Notes: generated from the sequence alone by a model not told the origin. Positions 10,309 to 19,864 are shown, numbered from the stretch's first letter. The stretch: 64,000 nt of DNA from Microvirga aerilata (GCF_016743775.1 NZ_JAEQMY010000017.1:42646-106645), one strand, 5' to 3'. Made by a program: numbers and translations.

Positions 10309-10698
10309 CGAAAAATCTCGGCTTTAGGCGCCTAGGATAGGACGGCCCTTCTATAAGGGCATTGATCTAGACCGCATACCTCCGGAAAGCGCCATAGTGC
10401 CGCGCCTCCTGCAGGTGAAGGCCAATCCGGCCAACAAGCCTGACCGGCGTCCCTTGGGCGCCGCTATACCTCTTTGAACTCGGTCCAGCAACCCTGACAC
10501 AGCGTCAGACCAACCTGACGCAATGAGGGCGAAACGACGCCTTTCCGAACGGCATCTGGGCCTCTCATAGGTCCTATTCGTTAGCCGCCCGACCCGACAT
10601 GGCCAAGGTTATGGAGGGGTTAGCCATCCTCTGCGTCTCCGTCTTGCCTGCCTCATCTGATCGATTTACTAGAACGGATCCGATCTTGGAGAGCATGA
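10309..10698. other. Divergent intergenic region, likely promoters
   Basis: A 390-base gap between the leftward dehydrogenase operon and a rightward glycosyltransferase, with no credible gene. Close to the dehydrogenase start it holds a perfect 10-bp palindrome TAGGCGCCTA (10325-10334) and a short hairpin GCCCTT-CTAT-AAGGGC (10345-10360). These may be a regulator site or a leader structure. I could not assign clear -35 and -10 boxes. Confidence 0.4.
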
Positions 10699-11589
10699 AT
10701 GCGCGTTTTGGCCGTCGCGGTCACCTACAATCCAGATCCGGACCTGTTGGCCCGTGTCCTAGGATCTGTCGCCCCCCAAGTCCAGGGGATCGCGGTGGTT
10801 GATAATAATTCGTCCAATGCTAGGAGCGTGAGAGATGCCGCATCCGCGGTTCGGGCTCATGTCCTTGAAAATGAACAGAATCTCGGCATAGCTGCTGCTC
10901 AGAATCAGGGCGTCGCATTGGCACGTGACGAAGGCTACTCGCACATACTGCTGCTAGACCAGGATACGGTGTTGGCAGCTGGCGTCGTGGCAGACCTTTC
11001 GAGCCATCTGGCCGCTCTTGAGGTAGAGTACGATGGAGTCGCTGCCATAGGTCCAGCCTATTACGAACTTAACAGCGAGCGGCAGACCCGAGCCTATCAG
11101 GCCAACGGGCCTCTCCTATCCCGTCGTTCGCTCAAAGGCTTGGACTGTCCCGTGGAGAGCGACTTCATCATCGCTTCGGCATCTCTAGTCTCCTTAGACA
11201 CGCTCGATAAAATTGGCAGCTTCAAGGAGGATCTATTCATTGATCTTGTCGATGTTGAGTGGTGCTTACGTGCCCGTGCAAGTGGATATCAGAGCTTTTT
11301 GTCTCCTACAGCCGCAGTCGAGCATCGTTTGGGTAGCACGATCGCACGAATTGGCCCCCGGAGAGTGGCGGTCCATGTGCCGATACGAAACTATTACTGG
11401 GTCAGAAATGCCCTCTGGCTCTCCCGCCAGCCCTACACTCCCTTGGCTTGGCGGCTCTATTTCATCAGCAGGGCCTTAATATTTCCGCTCGTTTACACAA
11501 CTCTTACCGACCATCGACTCATGAGGCTCCGGCTTATTTGTCGTGGGATCTGGGACAGTTTCACTGGGCATTTGGGTTCTTTGAAGTGA
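10699..11589 (+). CDS. Family 2 glycosyltransferase, rhamnosyltransferase-like
   Basis: A 296-residue GT2 of the RfbF/rhamnosyltransferase type. The N terminus VLAVAVTYNPDPDLLARVL, the VVDNNSSN donor-binding segment, LLLDQDTVL as the DxD-equivalent, and the later IDLVDVEWCLRARASGY acidic motif are all typical of that group, as is its length. It probably transfers L-rhamnose or a related deoxy sugar, which fits the rfbB-C-A genes nearby. GGAGAG precedes the ATG. It stands alone on the plus strand between two leftward blocks. Confidence 0.87.
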   Translation: MRVLAVAVTYNPDPDLLARVLGSVAPQVQGIAVVDNNSSNARSVRDAASAVRAHVLENEQNLGIAAAQNQGVALARDEGYSHILLLDQDTVLAAGVVADLSSHLAALEVEYDGVAAIGPAYYELNSERQTRAYQANGPLLSRRSLKGLDCPVESDFIIASASLVSLDTLDKIGSFKEDLFIDLVDVEWCLRARASGYQSFLSPTAAVEHRLGSTIARIGPRRVAVHVPIRNYYWVRNALWLSRQPYTPLAWRLYFISRALIFPLVYTTLTDHRLMRLRLICRGIWDSFTGHLGSLK

Positions 11590-11714
11590 ACGGCGGCTTA
11601 CTAAGCTAGTGAAAGCTATATCCCTGCATTCATGTCGACAGCACATTGACCCATGGCTACAGTCATTCTAGACACGCTGATCTTGGTAACGACGCCAGAC
11701 AACAGGGTCGCTCT

Positions 11715-12785
11715 CTATCTCGAATTTTGCATTGTTGATGCAAGTTCATGATATGCATTCTGCCAGTTCGTAGCCTGTTTTTCCATCCACTTGGCTTGGG
11801 CCGAGTTGGTCTCTGCCTCCAAAGCTCGAACGCTGTCCCCATACCAGAGTTGGGTTAATCGCTTCAGCAAGTTGGGTGTCGCTGCAATATCAAGGAGAGC
11901 CGGCAATGCCAACACCCGCTCCGGGGTAGGCCGGAAGCAATGCACTACATGGTAAGCGAGATTGAGGCGTGTCTCAATAACACTCAGATCGTCCAATCCG
12001 TCTTGAGCCATCACTCTCATGAGCCGATCAATAGAAGCGAACATCGCGGGATCTCGCGTTGCCGCGCCAATATAAGTGGATCCATATCCCTTGATGTCGG
12101 ACTCGAACCCACTGAAGTACGCGTCGATATTTATAGCAAAAAGACGTTCCAGCCCCGAGATTGTCGGATATGAAATATGTTCATATGAAGAGTTGAACCA
12201 ATCTCGATTGTCGCGATGATCAGAGATAAGTGGGACCTCGAACAGCAGGACTCCATTGTACGTCAACAGATCGAGACTTTTTCTAATAGCGCCAGAGAAA
12301 TCAAGTACGTGTTCGAAGGTAGCGATAGATGTGATGACATCAAAGCGACCCACTTTATCAACGGATATCGCAGGATCAGCAACATCGTGAGACAGGATCG
12401 TCACGCCGTGGCTCGCAGCCTGCGCCGCTGCACTGCCATTCACTTCGATTCCAAAACATTCATAGGGGCCGGCTAAGCGTCGGAGCAGAAACCCATCAGC
12501 GCAACCAATATCTAAGACCCTACCTCCAGAAGGCTTTGCAGCTTCAACAAATAATCTTGCCCAAAGAAGACCGTGCTCAGCAGTAAAAGCATAATCTTCA
12601 TAGCCGACCGCACCGGCGGCAGTCTGACCATAATAACCATCCTCGTAGAAGGCCTCCGTACTTTCAGGCGGATCCTCAATTGTACCCATTCCACAATCTG
12701 CACAGAACTGTATGCGACGCCCGTCCCCGCGTGCAACATAGTTTGCAACTTGTACACAGTGGCAGACATTACATGAGAAACTCAT
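11715..12785 (-). CDS. Class I SAM-dependent methyltransferase with zinc-ribbon-like N terminus
   Basis: A 356-residue protein. Cysteines C5, C8, C28 and C31 form a CxxC...CxxC knuckle that probably binds zinc. The methyltransferase core follows with the SAM motif RVLDIGCADGF (89-99), FDVITSIATFEHV and LLFEVPLI. Zinc-knuckle sugar methyltransferases of this layout modify NDP-sugars or glycan ends, and a terminal methyl group could cap the polymer; that role is inferred from the neighbours. The C-terminal 60 residues are helical. The start is supported by AAGGA 8 bases upstream. It is the last gene of the second leftward block. Confidence 0.85.
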   Translation of the reverse strand: MSFSCNVCHCVQVANYVARGDGRRIQFCADCGMGTIEDPPESTEAFYEDGYYGQTAAGAVGYEDYAFTAEHGLLWARLFVEAAKPSGGRVLDIGCADGFLLRRLAGPYECFGIEVNGSAAAQAASHGVTILSHDVADPAISVDKVGRFDVITSIATFEHVLDFSGAIRKSLDLLTYNGVLLFEVPLISDHRDNRDWFNSSYEHISYPTISGLERLFAINIDAYFSGFESDIKGYGSTYIGAATRDPAMFASIDRLMRVMAQDGLDDLSVIETRLNLAYHVVHCFRPTPERVLALPALLDIAATPNLLKRLTQLWYGDSVRALEAETNSAQAKWMEKQATNWQNAYHELASTMQNSR

Positions 12786-12859
12786 GGGCGCATCCTTCCA
12801 GAGTCGAGCGTAATTCAGAGATCTAACTTGAATATATTACAGAATGAGCGATCAATGAA

Positions 12860-13930
12860 CTATGATAATATTAGGCTCCTGAATACTGCCTCGTAATCAT
12901 CTAGCATTCGGGTCCGATCAAACCGTTCTTCCGCTACGATTCTGCACATGAGCTGCATCTGACGAAATATTGACGGCTCCTTGAGCCACTCGGCAAGCAC
13001 CCGCGCAATTTGCGGGTGGTCTTCGGGTCGGAACAAGAAGCCGTTAGAACCGGGCTGGATGAGTTCTGGGATGCCGCCGACTGGCGCACCAATAACCGGG
13101 ACACCACAGGCGTTTGCTTCCATGATCACATTTGGCCTGCCATCCAGCTTCGACGGCACAACTAGAACATCGAGCTGGGCGAGAGCCGCAGATGCTTGGT
13201 CCACATAACCACCAAACTGAATGACATCCGCAGCCGGACCATCTCCGATGCGGGCTTTAACTGCCCCAGACATCTCTCCTTCACCGAACATAACGAATTG
13301 TAACCCTGGCAGAGCTTGATGCAAGTATTCAGCGAGAGTGACGAAGCCGAGAGGATTCTTCTCAGGTGACATTCTCCCAAAGTACCCTACAACAAGGCTA
13401 TTGTCATTCCGAATAGAGCTCTTTGGTTTAAAAATATCTAGGTCGATCCCACTTTCTACTTTGCATATGTTTGGGTCAGTCTTAGAAGTATTATCACATA
13501 TAAACTGCTGCATGTCACTGCTCTCAACGATGACCCCATCGAAGCAGGCCTCAAAGAGGAAGTGATTTAGCGTATGACCAACCTTATTATAGAGCACATC
13601 AACGATACGTCGCTGCGGCTCACGCTCCTTTAAATATGGGAGCTGACGGTATGCCCAAGGTGATCCAATTTGCAGCACCAGACCAATTTGCCGCTCTCGC
13701 ACAACACCGGCCAGCATATCAACGCCTGTCACACCATGTGCATCAGAGAAGTCGATCAACCGATCATCGGCAGCGAAATCCTCAGCTCGATCGGGTGTGT
13801 AACCTCCGGCTCCCGTTCGATAATATCCGACATGAACATCGATGCCTCGATCGCGCATCGCGCGGAGCACGATCAGAGACAAGGCTCCGTTCACAAGGAA
13901 CGGGTGAAGCGCGAGTATACCTTGATCCAT
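12860..13930 (-). CDS. Family 4 glycosyltransferase (GT-B fold)
   Basis: A GT-B enzyme of 356 residues. The C-terminal half carries the family 4 signature: VVGYFGRMSPEKNPLGFV, QFVMFGEGEM, then VVPSKLDGRPNVIMEANACGVPVI with the donor-binding EANACG, and GSNGFLFRPED. The N-terminal acceptor domain starts MDQGILALHPFLVNGAL. The frame can start six codons earlier at 13948, but the ATG at 13930 has GGGGA upstream and gives a natural beginning. Its 5' end overlaps the 3' end of the upstream glycosyltransferase by about 40 bases, so translation is probably coupled. Substrate unknown. Confidence 0.87.
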   Translation of the reverse strand: MDQGILALHPFLVNGALSLIVLRAMRDRGIDVHVGYYRTGAGGYTPDRAEDFAADDRLIDFSDAHGVTGVDMLAGVVRERQIGLVLQIGSPWAYRQLPYLKEREPQRRIVDVLYNKVGHTLNHFLFEACFDGVIVESSDMQQFICDNTSKTDPNICKVESGIDLDIFKPKSSIRNDNSLVVGYFGRMSPEKNPLGFVTLAEYLHQALPGLQFVMFGEGEMSGAVKARIGDGPAADVIQFGGYVDQASAALAQLDVLVVPSKLDGRPNVIMEANACGVPVIGAPVGGIPELIQPGSNGFLFRPEDHPQIARVLAEWLKEPSIFRQMQLMCRIVAEERFDRTRMLDDYEAVFRSLILS

Positions 13931-15105
13931 AAACGACCGAGTCCCCATCGAAGATAGTTTGGAGTTTTAGTGGCAGGTTTCTTTGGAAGTACTGTGGGTT
14001 TGGGCTGAGGGCTACTGCTCTTCTTGTGCCGAGTGGCCTTCGAAGCCTCCCGATATAGATCCTCCCATGTTTTACTCTTCTGATACCAGTAGTCTCGAGC
14101 TTCAATATAAGCCCCGATATCTCGCTCAAGCCTACTCAGGTGCGCCGCCTGCTCTGAACCATCCGTCAAGGCAAGAGTTCGGCGACCGAGGCGTGTGAGA
14201 GAGGGGTCCTCGTCGCGCGCAGCCAATGCCGTTCGGAACGTTGTAAAATCGGCAAACCCAGTTCCTGCCATCATCAGACCAAGCAGCCTATGTACCTCGA
14301 TAGGCTGCAGTGCGCTGAGTTGAGGGTGGCGTGCGACCCAGGTCACAATGCGCTCAATTGATGGATATAGGGCCCGGGCCTCGGCCAACGGGACGAGGTT
14401 TCGCAACATCGAGTGGGTGATTTCAAGCATTGTCCCTAGCGGATCAGCATGTGTCACGCCCTGTGAATGTTGCCGAGAGAACGTGAGAGGCTCAGGTAGA
14501 ACTGCGAAGCGGCAGCCTAAACGGAGTGCACGAGTCCATAACTCATAATCGGGGGCCCGAACCATCGCTGGATCATCGAGACCGATCCGCAAGTGGGCCG
14601 CGCGACGTACCATTGTAGACGACCGGCAGAGTGGATTGGCTCCCAACCATGGATCAAGGCGGTTGAGGTCGTGCGCGACGTTCGTGAGCGCCTCCAATTC
14701 CTGGGCCTTTGGATGTGGCATGCCCTGCTTGTCGACGAATTTAACGTACGTTCCAATAATGTCGAGCGACGGGTCAGCAGCGAGAGCTGCCAGTTGAAGC
14801 TCGGCCTTCTGCGGAGCGATCCAATCATCGGCATCCAAGTTTACCAGCCAATCCCCGGAGGCGGCTTCCACCGCGCGATTGTAGCTCGCGGCGCCTCCGA
14901 CGTTGCGTTCATTGACATGCAATCTTATCCGAGGATCGGCGAAGCTCCGCACGATTTCGACCGATCGATCGCTAGATGCATCGTCTACAACTACGATTTC
15001 GAAGTCCTGTACGGTCTGATCAAGAATACTGCGGAGCGTCGTTCCGACAAACTGCTCGTAATTATAGGATAGAACGATATAGGAGAGTTTCGGGATCTTG
15101 CTCAT
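13891..15105 (-). CDS. Family 2 glycosyltransferase
   Basis: A 404-residue protein with an N-terminal GT2 domain (LSYIVLSYNYEQFVGTTL, EIVVVDDASSDRS, NVGGAASYNRAV, LVNLDADDW as the metal-binding DxD). From about residue 240 the chain is helical and ends in a basic, proline-rich segment (SSSPQPKPTVLPKKPATK). It probably extends the surface glycan. Its start codon overlaps the stop of the aminotransferase gene as ATGA (15102-15105), which ties it to the amino-sugar block. No membrane segment is seen. Confidence 0.88.
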   Translation of the reverse strand: MSKIPKLSYIVLSYNYEQFVGTTLRSILDQTVQDFEIVVVDDASSDRSVEIVRSFADPRIRLHVNERNVGGAASYNRAVEAASGDWLVNLDADDWIAPQKAELQLAALAADPSLDIIGTYVKFVDKQGMPHPKAQELEALTNVAHDLNRLDPWLGANPLCRSSTMVRRAAHLRIGLDDPAMVRAPDYELWTRALRLGCRFAVLPEPLTFSRQHSQGVTHADPLGTMLEITHSMLRNLVPLAEARALYPSIERIVTWVARHPQLSALQPIEVHRLLGLMMAGTGFADFTTFRTALAARDEDPSLTRLGRRTLALTDGSEQAAHLSRLERDIGAYIEARDYWYQKSKTWEDLYREASKATRHKKSSSPQPKPTVLPKKPATKTPNYLRWGLGRLWIKVYSRFTRSL

Positions 15106-16205
15106 GGCAAACAGGCCACAACGCGGTCTATGTCAGCCTCTGACAAATCCTCATGGAACGGCAGTCCAATCACACACTTCGCAAGTGAGTTGGTTGCTGA
15201 GAGGTCAGTTCGCGGCACGTCGGCAAAGGCAGGATGACGGTGACAACCGAGCCCCCACCAGCGTCGCCATTCCACTCCCGCCGCTGCAAGTTTGTCCAAC
15301 GTGGACGCAACTGACTTCTCTGGAAGGACCACGTTAAGGGTCATCGTAACCCATTCGTCTCCGGCACCAGGCTGCAATCGTGCTTCTTTATTCTTCAGGC
15401 GGGTTGCATAGGCGTCTATCAATAGACGAAGCCTGTCAAGGCGAGTTGGAAGTGCCTCCAAAGCGGCGAGTCCAACAGCAGCTGCATACTCGGAGATTCG
15501 GTAGTTTCCCCCACGGATGGCCGATAAGCGCTCACTCCCCAGAAAACCGAAACCGGTCATAGCAGTGGTGGACTCAGTAAAGTCGGCATCGGCCGATAAG
15601 ATCGCTCCGCCCTCGCCGATACCAAGAACCTTTGTCGCGTGAAGGCTGACGCAAACGGGCTGCGCTCCGACACGGTCGAACACGGACGTGACTGCGGCCG
15701 CAGCATCAAATACCACAGGTATGCCATGCTTTACCTCGAATGCCATCCAGTCGTCGAAATCTGGCGGCGCTCCGAATGCACTGACCACAAGGACCGCCGC
15801 AGGCAGCGTGTCGAGCTGCTGCAAGGCAGCCTCGGCGATCTCAGGGGTCACCATGAGAGTGTCAGGATCAACCTCAACCAAGAATGGCGTCAAACCCGCG
15901 TTGCAGACCGCGTGCGTGCTCGCAATGAAGGTGAACGCAGGCATGATGCAAATTCCGCCCTTTGAGCAGGACTTTGCGCGCAGAGCCAGTTCGATTGCAG
16001 CCGTGCCATTACAGGTCAGTGTGACGCCGGCAGCCCCCGTCAACTTCGAGAGAGAAGCAGAAAATTCCCGGGATAATGGGCCGTAATTGCTGTAGATTCG
16101 GCTTGCATCAATCCGAGCCAGATAAGGCGCGATGGCCGAAGCAGTCGGAAGCTTTGGTACTAGCACTTTGATCGGCGCACCCGATCGATCGGACACCTGA
16201 GACAT
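15102..16205 (-). CDS. DegT/DnrJ/EryC1/StrS sugar aminotransferase
   Basis: A PLP-dependent enzyme of 367 residues that would add an amino group to a keto-sugar nucleotide. It shows the family pattern: YSNYGPLSREFSASL, TCNGTAAIELAL, PAFTFIASTHAV, the aspartate in VVFDAAAAVT, and the Schiff-base lysine K192 in SLHATKVLGIGEGG. With the 4,6-dehydratase, SDR, nucleotidyltransferase and acetyltransferase genes upstream it would yield an N-acetylated amino-6-deoxy sugar. It overlaps the next gene by ATGA. The residue after the PLP-binding aspartate is Ala rather than the common Cys or Ala-His pattern, but the core looks intact. Confidence 0.9.
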   Translation of the reverse strand: MSQVSDRSGAPIKVLVPKLPTASAIAPYLARIDASRIYSNYGPLSREFSASLSKLTGAAGVTLTCNGTAAIELALRAKSCSKGGICIMPAFTFIASTHAVCNAGLTPFLVEVDPDTLMVTPEIAEAALQQLDTLPAAVLVVSAFGAPPDFDDWMAFEVKHGIPVVFDAAAAVTSVFDRVGAQPVCVSLHATKVLGIGEGGAILSADADFTESTTAMTGFGFLGSERLSAIRGGNYRISEYAAAVGLAALEALPTRLDRLRLLIDAYATRLKNKEARLQPGAGDEWVTMTLNVVLPEKSVASTLDKLAAAGVEWRRWWGLGCHRHPAFADVPRTDLSATNSLAKCVIGLPFHEDLSEADIDRVVACLP

Positions 16206-16261
16206 GGAGTCAATGAACCTCTATCCTTGAATTACAATGAATGCTGAAGCTGGCACCTGCC

Positions 16262-16891
16262 TCAATCTGGAGCTGCCTCGGCGCGGTGTACCAGCGGCCG
16301 GGCCGGCACTCCAACAACTGTGCTCCCGGCTTGTACGTCGCGAATGACGGCAGCTCCTGCCCCAACGATGGACCAAGCACCAATACGACACCCCGGTGCA
16401 ATTACTGCCCCAACCCCGATGTTGGCCCCCTCCTCAATCACAACACCACCCGCCAGTGACACTCCTGGACCTAGGCTTGCATAGGCCCCGATCACACAAT
16501 CATGGGTGATTGTACACCCAGGATATACCAGTACATGAGGTGAAACCTTCACATCAACGGTCATACTTGCTGCTCCCAATATCATCACGCCTTCGCACAA
16601 CGTGACGTTTGGGCCAATGATTGCGGCCGGGTGGACTGCGGTGGCGTACCGCACGCGACCCATCTGTTGAACAAGCTTCTCCCGAGCACGGCCATCGCCC
16701 ACCGCTACGAGAAAGCTACCCTCTGGATCAGAGGACCAAGCCTCAAGATCATCAGCAACTGGAATACCCCGAACAGGCGAAGTTGCGTAGCCCGGCTCAA
16801 CCAAGAATCCGCTTACCGATGTACTAGAGGCCTCTAAGACAGCAAGCACTTCACGTCCGAGGGCTCCAGCTCCTAAGATTACAACAGCCAC
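16262..16891 (-). CDS. PglD/NeuD-family sugar O/N-acetyltransferase
   Basis: A 209-residue acetyltransferase. Residues 1-80 form the nucleotide-sugar-binding Rossmann-like domain (VVILGAGALGREVL). Residues 85-200 are left-handed beta-helix hexapeptide repeats, with H130 in TITHDCVIG aligning with the catalytic base of PglD. Such enzymes use acetyl-CoA to acetylate the 4-amino group of UDP- or other NDP-4-amino-6-deoxy sugars. The start is a GTG. It lies 56 bases upstream of the aminotransferase, its logical partner in the pathway. Confidence 0.9.
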   Translation of the reverse strand: MAVVILGAGALGREVLAVLEASSTSVSGFLVEPGYATSPVRGIPVADDLEAWSSDPEGSFLVAVGDGRAREKLVQQMGRVRYATAVHPAAIIGPNVTLCEGVMILGAASMTVDVKVSPHVLVYPGCTITHDCVIGAYASLGPGVSLAGGVVIEEGANIGVGAVIAPGCRIGAWSIVGAGAAVIRDVQAGSTVVGVPARPLVHRAEAAPD

Positions 16892-17122
16892 GCCTGTACC
16901 CGTCTGTTTAGTCGCTCTGATGAACCGTAGTTTCCTGTCGCGCGGCGGTCAATTCAAAGCCTAATCTTCCGCGCAGTGGTACTACAGGCGATAGCAAGTA
17001 AAACCCTGCTCAACTTCAGGCTTAAATCGCGAACGTGCGAGATCGGTGAAAGGAGCCCATACGGTGACGAAAGCAACGCTCCTTGAGCGTGAGCTTTTTC
17101 CAGAACTCAGCCGCGGGGAAAG

Positions 17123-18040
17123 TCAGTGACATGCATTTTCTGCATCAGCGAGGATTTGCGGAAGAAGACTCTCAAAATCTGGAGGCTCTGGAGCCAGCCC
17201 GACGGCTAGGAGGCGCTCCGTACTTCCGACCAGCAACGGCATGTCATCCGACCGCAAAAGTTCCGGATCCACTTGCACGTCAATGCGCTTGCCGCACGCC
17301 GTGATCATGGAGTTCAGGAGCACATCAAGCCTGAACGCGTGCCCACTGCAGAGATTTAGGATAGGCCAACACCAATGGCGGGCGCATGCCAACGCAATAA
17401 GAAGGTGTGCCGCTTCTCTGACATCGATGAAGTCACGGCTGACTTCAAGATTGCCAACTTTGATGACACCGTCAGTCCCGGAGGCCTTGACGATGCGTCG
17501 AGCAAATGATGGCAACGCAAGCTTCGGAGGCATTCCCAACCCGACCGGATTGAATAGCCGCGCCACCATCACCGGCAGGCCGCGCTCGGCCGCGGCCAGG
17601 CCAAGGAGCGTCTGGGTATATTTGGAGATGCCATAATCGCTGCGGGGCTGGCAGGGATGATCCTCCCGGACCGGCATGGCATCGTTGCTGACGTAGCCGT
17701 ATTCAGCCGCCGATCCAAGCAGAATGGTTCGCGGCGGATTGGCCATGCCGGACAAGGCGGCCAGCAACCCTGCCGTCGGGACAGCATTGGCTTCGAAGAG
17801 CAGCCGGGCCTCCCCATGGGTTGCACCAGCGCAGTGAATCACGACATCAGGCCGACTGACGGCGAGAGCGTGCTCAAACTCCGTTCGCCCCCAGGGCCCG
17901 GGCCCAAGGACGATATCCCGATCCGGTCGGCTGCTTTCAGCCCGCGTGGCACACCTAAACGAAATGCCGGCAGACGCGGGAGACGCCAGAATGTGGCGCC
18001 CGAGAAATCCACTCGAACCGGTGAGAAGGATCCTCATCAT
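17123..18040 (-). CDS. NAD-dependent epimerase/dehydratase (SDR), sugar-nucleotide reductase-like
   Basis: A 305-residue extended SDR with the Rossmann motif LLTGSSGFLGRHIL, the serine region ILLGSAAEYGYV and the catalytic YGISK. Overall it resembles GDP-4-keto-6-deoxymannose reductases (Rmd type), which reduce the 4-keto product of a 4,6-dehydratase. A dTDP-4-keto-rhamnose reductase role is another possibility because rfbD is not evident. Its start overlaps the stop of the nucleotidyltransferase as ATGA (18037-18040), so the two are made together. About 230 bases separate it from the acetyltransferase gene downstream. Confidence 0.82.
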   Translation of the reverse strand: MMRILLTGSSGFLGRHILASPASAGISFRCATRAESSRPDRDIVLGPGPWGRTEFEHALAVSRPDVVIHCAGATHGEARLLFEANAVPTAGLLAALSGMANPPRTILLGSAAEYGYVSNDAMPVREDHPCQPRSDYGISKYTQTLLGLAAAERGLPVMVARLFNPVGLGMPPKLALPSFARRIVKASGTDGVIKVGNLEVSRDFIDVREAAHLLIALACARHWCWPILNLCSGHAFRLDVLLNSMITACGKRIDVQVDPELLRSDDMPLLVGSTERLLAVGLAPEPPDFESLLPQILADAENACH

Positions 18041-18759
18041 GAACGCAGACGCGGCGAGAAGGCCTCTGGCTCGCCCTCCACCATTTTCTGCGCCAAGGCA
18101 AAGTCTTCAGGACGCCCGATGTCGAGCCACGTGCAGGCCTGCTGGTGGCACCGCACCAGCATGTCGGCTTGAGACATCGATTGCATGAGGGTCGGCATGT
18201 CGAGATACTCGCCTGGTATGAGCCACTGGCGGACGGCATTCCGGTTGAGCACGTAAAGGCCCATACTGACGAGATGCTGATAGGTCGGCTTCTCGCGGTA
18301 TCCAACCATTCGCATATTCTGGTCGACTTCCAACAGGCCGAACTCGGACTTAAGCTCACGGCGATAAGTGCCAATGGTCGCTGCAGCGCGACTCGATATG
18401 TGGTCGTCAATCATCAGGCCCATATCAAGGTTCGTCAGCAGATCGCCGTTCGTGAGAATGAAGTTCTCCTCCAGCTGATCGAGAACCAAACTCATGGGTC
18501 CCGCAGTACCTAAGGGCTTGTCCTCCACACTATATGTGATCGAAATTCCAAAGCGGGAGCCATCCCCGAAGAAAGCCTCGATCAGATGCCGCAAATGATT
18601 GACGGCGATGATGGCCTTAGTCACGCCCGCTGCGCGGAGTTGGCGAAGCAAGATCTCGAGGATCGGCTTATCGCCGAGCGGCATAAGAGGTTTCGGGAAC
18701 AATGCGGAGTAAGGATGCAGCCGCGAACCCTTGCCGCCGGCCATGATGATTGCCTGCAT
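18037..18759 (-). CDS. Sugar-1-phosphate nucleotidyltransferase
   Basis: A 240-residue enzyme with MAGGKGSRLHPYSALFPKP, LPLGDKP-type signature (MPLGDKPILEILL) and ILTNGDLLTNLD carrying the metal aspartate. It activates a sugar phosphate with a nucleoside triphosphate to give the NDP-sugar used by the adjoining dehydratase. It lacks the C-terminal beta-helix of mannose-1-phosphate guanylyltransferase fusions, and resembles the short RfbF/HddC-like group, so the nucleotide (GTP, CTP or UTP) is uncertain. It begins 15 bases after the end of the dehydratase gene and overlaps the next gene by four bases. Confidence 0.86.
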   Translation of the reverse strand: MQAIIMAGGKGSRLHPYSALFPKPLMPLGDKPILEILLRQLRAAGVTKAIIAVNHLRHLIEAFFGDGSRFGISITYSVEDKPLGTAGPMSLVLDQLEENFILTNGDLLTNLDMGLMIDDHISSRAAATIGTYRRELKSEFGLLEVDQNMRMVGYREKPTYQHLVSMGLYVLNRNAVRQWLIPGEYLDMPTLMQSMSQADMLVRCHQQACTWLDIGRPEDFALAQKMVEGEPEAFSPRLRS

Positions 18760-18774
18760 GAACGTTTCTTTCGC

Positions 18775-19773
18775 TTAAACCGTATAGGTTGTAGCGGCAT
18801 ACAGCTCGCGGTTCGCCGAAATAAATTCGATGACCTGACGAAGACCGTCGTCCAACACAGTCGTCGGCCGCCAGCCAAGAAGCCGTGCCGCTTTCGAATT
18901 ATCTGATACGAGCTTCATGACTTCGCTCTTGCTCGGCCGGTCTCGTGCCGCGTCATGAACAATGGGCTTATCCATCTCCATCAACTGCAGGATGCGCTGT
19001 GCGAAATCACCGATGCTGTAAGTCTCTCCGGTCCCGAGGTTGATGGTCTCGCCTTCGATCCCGGGCATGATTCCAGCAAGGATGAAACCTTCAACGGTAT
19101 CCGCAACGAAGGTTATGTCGCGCTGTGGCGTCAGCGACCCGAGATGAATCTCATCACGCACAAGCGCCTGAGAGATGATGGTCGGAATGAACGCACGGGC
19201 CGACTGACGCGGCCCGAACGTATTGAAGGGCCTGAGCACGACGACGGGCGTATCGAAGGACAAGTAGTAAGAGTCAGCAATTTTGTCCGCACCGATCTTG
19301 CTGGCGGAATAGGGCGACTGACCCTGAAGAGGATGCTCTTCGTCAATGGGCGCGCGACGCGCCGTACCATAAACCTCCGATGTGCTGGTATGCACGACCC
19401 GACCAGTTCCGAGCCGACGGGCGGCCTCTAAGACGTTCAATGTTCCCTCAATATTCGCACGAACATACGACCGAGGCGCCACATAAGAATAAGGAATAGC
19501 AATCAGGGCAGCTAGATGAAGGACCATATCTTGCCCTTCCACTGCTCTAAATACAAAATCGCTATCCTCAATATTACCTGAAACAATCTTAAGCTTGTTA
19601 CGAAGATCTTCGGATAGAAACTTCAGATTTCCGATAGAGGAGTTGGAATTGTACCGCACCATGGCCGTCACATTTGCGCCGCGCCGCAGCAGCGTCTCGA
19701 CGAGATGGCTCCCGATGAACCCCCCTGCGCCCGTTACCAAAATGTTCTTGCCCGTAACCACAAGAGCCTCCAT
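18775..19773 (-). CDS. NDP-sugar 4,6-dehydratase, LegB/GDP-mannose dehydratase-like SDR
   Basis: An extended SDR of 332 residues: ILVTGAGGFIGSHLVETL for NAD, LHLAALIAIPYSY, HTSTSEVYGTAR with the Thr-Ser-Glu catalytic triad typical of 4,6-dehydratases, and YSASK. The sequence is most like LegB-type and GDP-sugar dehydratases, and would generate the 4-keto-6-deoxy intermediate for the aminotransferase and reductase downstream. The open frame continues 73 codons upstream into the next gene, but those codons have no family character. The ATG at 19773 gives the standard start. Confidence 0.88.
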   Translation of the reverse strand: MEALVVTGKNILVTGAGGFIGSHLVETLLRRGANVTAMVRYNSNSSIGNLKFLSEDLRNKLKIVSGNIEDSDFVFRAVEGQDMVLHLAALIAIPYSYVAPRSYVRANIEGTLNVLEAARRLGTGRVVHTSTSEVYGTARRAPIDEEHPLQGQSPYSASKIGADKIADSYYLSFDTPVVVLRPFNTFGPRQSARAFIPTIISQALVRDEIHLGSLTPQRDITFVADTVEGFILAGIMPGIEGETINLGTGETYSIGDFAQRILQLMEMDKPIVHDAARDRPSKSEVMKLVSDNSKAARLLGWRPTTVLDDGLRQVIEFISANRELYAATTYTV

Positions 19774-19864
19774 CAAACTATTCTCGGGCTGCAATATATC
19801 GCTCGAGGACCGATGTCGAGACGCGATATACCCCTCCTGTGCCCTCCCTCCGGAACTACGGGCG

